A DNA stretch of 64,000 nucleotides, from NCBI RefSeq assembly GCF_050433565.1, contig NZ_JBNPWZ010000002.1, positions 62,001-126,000 on the forward strand. Reading direction: 5' to 3'. Below, piece after piece: positions 60,990 through 64,000 of the stretch. The notes beneath the pieces are model-generated. The model saw only the letters and a program-made list of their open reading frames with translations, was not told where the DNA came from and did not search any database. A program made the translations under genes and the position numbers. Position 1 is the first letter of the stretch. Every line of letters starts with the position of its first letter. Source of the stretch: Ornithinibacillus bavariensis. Lineage in GTDB: Bacteria > Bacillota > Bacilli > Bacillales > Amphibacillaceae.

Positions 60990-62518
60990 TGGATCCAATT
61001 GTCGTTATCCTTTTCTTAGCGATTGTTGCACTTACCCTAGTCATTACGTACTATGCAGCAAAACGTACGAAGTCAACAGGTGATTTCTACACAGCTGGTG
61101 GTGGGCTGACAGGCTGGCAGAATGGACTTGCGATAGCAGGTGATTATTTATCTGCTGCATCCTTTCTTGGAATTGCTGGGGCAATTGCCTTACAAGGATT
61201 TGATGGGTTTTTCTATAGTATTGGTTTCCTTATTGCTTACTTAGTTGTGCTTTTATTAGTAGCAGAGCCACTACGTAATTTAGGGAAATACACACTTGCA
61301 GATATGATTAATTCTCGCTTTGATGCGAAAAAAGTAAGAGGTGTTGCTGCACTAAGCACGATTACAATCGTATTATTTTACATGATTGCCCAGCTCGTAG
61401 GTGCAGGAGCACTGATTCAACTATTATTTGATATCCCTTATTGGGTTGCTGTTTTAATCGTTGGAGTCATGATGACAATTTACGTATTATTTGGTGGTAT
61501 GATAGCAACAAGCTGGGTTCAGATTACGAAAGCAGTACTTTTAATGGCGGGAATGGTAATCATTTCATTTATTGTCCTCATGAAATTTAACTTTAATATC
61601 TCAGCTATGTTTACAGAAGTAAAAACAGCAACAAGTCATGGAGCAGATTATTTAAATCCGGGAATTAAGTATAAGGATCCACTTGGAACAATATCCTTAA
61701 TGCTAGCACTTGTACTTGGAACAGCAGGGTTACCTCATATCTTAATGCGTTTCTTTACTGTTAAAGATGCTAAAACTGCAAGAAGCTCTGTTATCACAGC
61801 TACTTGGACGATTGGGATATTTTATATCTTAACCCTATTCCTTGGTTTTGGGGCAGCGATTTACGTGGGACAGAGTGAAATTTTAGCTGCAAACCCTGGT
61901 GGTAATATGGCGGCTCCGTTACTAGCCGAAGCTATTGGAGGAAACATTCTGTTCGCCTTTATTTCAGCAGTAGCATTTGCCACGATTCTTGCGGTTGTAG
62001 CAGGGCTTGTATTATCAGGAGCTTCTGCATTTGCTCATGATGTTTATGGGGAAATAATTAAAAAAGGAAAAGCAACCGAAAAGCAACAAATGCTAGCAGC
62101 ACGTTATGCAGCGCTAGGTGTGTCGGTATTTTCCATCATCCTATCACTAGGGGCACAATACTTAAATGTTGCCTTCCTCGTATCACTGGCATTCTGTATC
62201 GCAGCAAGCGCGAACTTACCTGTTATCCTGTACACCGTGTATTGGAAGCGTTTTAATACAAGCGGGGCAGTTTGGGCGGTTATATCAGGTCTTGGATCAG
62301 CATTAATTCTCGTTTCCATGAGTCCTAGTGTATTTTCACCTGTAGAAGGAGCTGCTCTATTTGTTGGAAATCCAATTTTCCCACTTGATAACCCAGCACT
62401 TGTCAGTGTGCCATTAGGATTTTTAGGTGGATACTTAGGGACGATATTCTCTAAGGAACATGATTTCGAACGCTATGCAAAGGTAAAGGTAAGAGCAAAT
62501 ACAGGGTATAACGAATAA
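60989..62518 (+). CDS. Sodium:solute symporter (SSS), ActP-like, second copy
   Basis: 509 aa, 13 helices. Motifs parallel the first copy: NGLAIAGDYLSAASFLGI, GTAGLPHILMRFFTV and ATSWVQITKAVLLMAG. Controlled by a promoter with phased repeats and a cre site, so it is likely the inducible copy. Substrate likely acetate or a related carboxylate (family knowledge). Confidence 0.9.
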   Translation: MDPIVVILFLAIVALTLVITYYAAKRTKSTGDFYTAGGGLTGWQNGLAIAGDYLSAASFLGIAGAIALQGFDGFFYSIGFLIAYLVVLLLVAEPLRNLGKYTLADMINSRFDAKKVRGVAALSTITIVLFYMIAQLVGAGALIQLLFDIPYWVAVLIVGVMMTIYVLFGGMIATSWVQITKAVLLMAGMVIISFIVLMKFNFNISAMFTEVKTATSHGADYLNPGIKYKDPLGTISLMLALVLGTAGLPHILMRFFTVKDAKTARSSVITATWTIGIFYILTLFLGFGAAIYVGQSEILAANPGGNMAAPLLAEAIGGNILFAFISAVAFATILAVVAGLVLSGASAFAHDVYGEIIKKGKATEKQQMLAARYAALGVSVFSIILSLGAQYLNVAFLVSLAFCIAASANLPVILYTVYWKRFNTSGAVWAVISGLGSALILVSMSPSVFSPVEGAALFVGNPIFPLDNPALVSVPLGFLGGYLGTIFSKEHDFERYAKVKVRANTGYNE

Positions 62519-62685
62519 ATCGGATATGTGATACGTTTCGTTTCATATGGATAGGTATTTCGATTTGGGAAAGGGCTGTTACTATTTATTGGTACAGCTG
62601 CTTTTCCATTTCAAGGAATTGATGAATGTAAGCTTGTTCTTACAAATAGATTTATAGAAAGAGAATATGAGGAGGAGAAGTAGAA

Positions 62686-64000
62686 TTGAGTCAAGATACA
62701 ATGATGTTAACAGAAGAAAAATTTGCAAGCTATCCACAGCAGCCACATGGTGGGAAACTGGTAAATCGTGTTCTAACTGGTAAGGAACGTGAAGAAGCTA
62801 TGGAGCGAGCAAAGCAGCTGCCAATGATTATGGTTGATCTAGAGGCAGTTATTACACTTGAAATGATTGCAACAGGTGTCTTATCTCCGAATGAAGGCTT
62901 TATGAATGAGAAGGACTATAAATCAGTTTTGACAGAAGGACGTCTATCAAATGGTGTCGTATGGCCTGTACCATTAAGCTTTGCACCGATTGGTGATCGC
63001 AATAAGCAGATTATCCAAGGTTTGTCGGTAGGCGATGAGGTTGCCTTAGCTGACGAAACAAGGGAACCGGTAGCAATCTTAAAGCTAGAGGATATTTTCT
63101 ATTATGATCGTGAATTTCGTGCACAGCATGTCTTCGGAACGACTGACCGTGACCATCCTGGTGTTGATGCGATATACCGGAGAATGGGAGATACAGCTCT
63201 AGCTGGGCCAATTACATTAGTTCGGCGTGTACATTGGGGACCATTTGAAAGCATCCGAATGGAACCGAAAGATACCTGGAGGATGTTTTATGAGGAGAAG
63301 AAATTCAAGTCAGTTGGAGGATTTATCACTGGAGCTAATCCATTACACAGAGGCCATGAGTATATTCATCGGAACGCTTTAGAAGAGTTGGACGGTCTTT
63401 TTGTTCAGCCATTGGTTGAAATGGCTAAACGTGAATATACACGACACGAGTTCCGTATGCTTTCCTATCGGGCCGTGCTTGAGGAGTATTATCCAAAGGA
63501 TAGAACTATGCTTGCACCTTTACGGGTTACCTATATCTTTGCAGGTCCTCGTGAGGCTGTTCTTCATGCATTAATTATGAAAAACTATGGATGTACCCAT
63601 GCGTTAATTGGCCGAGATCATGCTGGTATTGGGGATTATTACGACAAATATGCCAGTCACTCTATTTTTGATGAATTTACGCCAGATGAATTAGGAATTG
63701 ATATTCGTTTATTCCATGAGGTCTTCTATTGTACCCGTTGTGATAACCCTGCAACAGAACAAACCTGTCCACATGATGCGAAATATCGAATTAATATTTC
63801 AGGCACAGGAATCCGAGAATTATTACGCTATGGTGTGCTACCACCTAAAGAGATTGTACGCCCAGAATCCGCCCGTATTGCAATGCAAGGGGTTCAGCCT
63901 AAGGGTGTGGATGAGAATGGTCTTGCAATTAATCCAGTTGGAAAAACCATTAAGAGTATTTTCCCTTATTACTTAGAAAATACTGGTATTGGCGGACCGA
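62686..64000 (+). CDS. sat: Sulfate adenylyltransferase-like protein, altered active site, cut by window edge
   Basis: 438 codons visible. N-terminal PUA-like domain (PHGGKLVNRVLTG), then the catalytic domain with GRDHAGIGDYY and a zinc site YCTRC..CPHD before ISGTGIRELLR. In normal ATP sulfurylases the motif is QTRNPxHRxHE; here it reads ITGANPLHRGHE, and the MRYAGP arginine is replaced (TYIFAGP). Both lost arginines contact substrate in known structures. TTG start with GAGGAGGAG upstream. Either a divergent paralogue with another substrate or an inactive copy. The C-terminus is outside the window. Confidence 0.85.
   Translation, partial: MSQDTMMLTEEKFASYPQQPHGGKLVNRVLTGKEREEAMERAKQLPMIMVDLEAVITLEMIATGVLSPNEGFMNEKDYKSVLTEGRLSNGVVWPVPLSFAPIGDRNKQIIQGLSVGDEVALADETREPVAILKLEDIFYYDREFRAQHVFGTTDRDHPGVDAIYRRMGDTALAGPITLVRRVHWGPFESIRMEPKDTWRMFYEEKKFKSVGGFITGANPLHRGHEYIHRNALEELDGLFVQPLVEMAKREYTRHEFRMLSYRAVLEEYYPKDRTMLAPLRVTYIFAGPREAVLHALIMKNYGCTHALIGRDHAGIGDYYDKYASHSIFDEFTPDELGIDIRLFHEVFYCTRCDNPATEQTCPHDAKYRINISGTGIRELLRYGVLPPKEIVRPESARIAMQGVQPKGVDENGLAINPVGKTIKSIFPYYLENTGIGGP

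Noticed and set aside
62519..62685. Riboswitch or T-box before the sat-like gene
   Set aside because: The 167-bp gap shows no T-box sequence, S-box-like motif or terminator hairpin with a T run.

Overview
The window is AT-rich DNA from a low-GC Gram-positive bacterium, most likely a halotolerant or alkaliphilic Bacillaceae (Oceanobacillus/Virgibacillus-like). This is inferred from strong AGGAGG-type ribosome sites, frequent TTG/GTG starts, a T-box leader, a Bce-type peptide-sensing module, a complete seven-gene Mrp Na+/H+ antiporter operon and a CcpA (cre) site. I cannot name the species. I saw no rRNA, tRNA, CRISPR array or intact insertion sequence. The only mobile-element-type gene is a small tyrosine recombinase that appears to lack a catalytic arginine.

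Layout. 1-232: 5' end of a class 2 pyrD. 375-1136: short-chain dehydrogenase, divergent from 1291-6299, a TetR regulator followed by a complete BceRS-BceAB-like detoxification module with a recognisable operator at 3569-3590. 6547-6948: DUF454 protein. 7068-11457: second FtsX-type ABC operon (membrane protein, ATPase, permease, PadR regulator) behind a promoter covered by a 47-bp inverted repeat. 11671-14532: amidohydrolase and AbrB-type membrane protein. 14589-14895: 51-bp tandem repeat array. 15027-15926: 3-hydroxyacyl-CoA dehydrogenase. 16000-19487: T-box and type 2 isoleucyl-tRNA synthetase. 19564-26198: small accessory genes (serine hydrolase, DUF6773-like/Xre pair, degraded gene, DoxX-like, DinB, metallophosphoesterase, Gfo/Idh/MocA oxidoreductase, RluA). 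26300-30376: ABC-2 exporter operon with a lipoprotein. 30598-31866: MscS channel. 31958-37741: mrpGFEDCBA (minus strand), divergent from a KdpD-type Usp protein. 38637-43455: degenerate integrase, zinc-ribbon protein, YczE-like protein, and an ABC exporter whose permease is split by an in-frame TAA. 43553-47700: aldehyde dehydrogenase, SDR-MarR pair, Ca2+/H+ antiporter. 47799-51372: phosphonate-type ABC importer. 51647-55894: YeiH/LysR pair, VOC protein, MFS-MarR pair. 56134-62518: DUF485 and SSS symporter, LytS/LytT-type two-component system, then a second DUF485 and SSS symporter. 62686-64000: start of a sulfate adenylyltransferase-like gene with altered active-site motifs.

How they work together. 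Two systems are envelope-stress or drug-response ABC modules (Bce and PadR-FtsX). Mrp, ChaA, MscS and the Usp protein fit ion and osmotic homeostasis. The 56-62.5 kb region is a self-contained organic-acid uptake circuit: a membrane kinase and LytTR regulator lie between two symporter pairs, and the second pair has three AACCATTYA repeats at exact 21-bp spacing plus a cre site. The least explained items are the 51-bp repeat array, the phased repeats and cre site, the altered Sat, the nonsense-split permease and the probable ATT start of a MarR gene.
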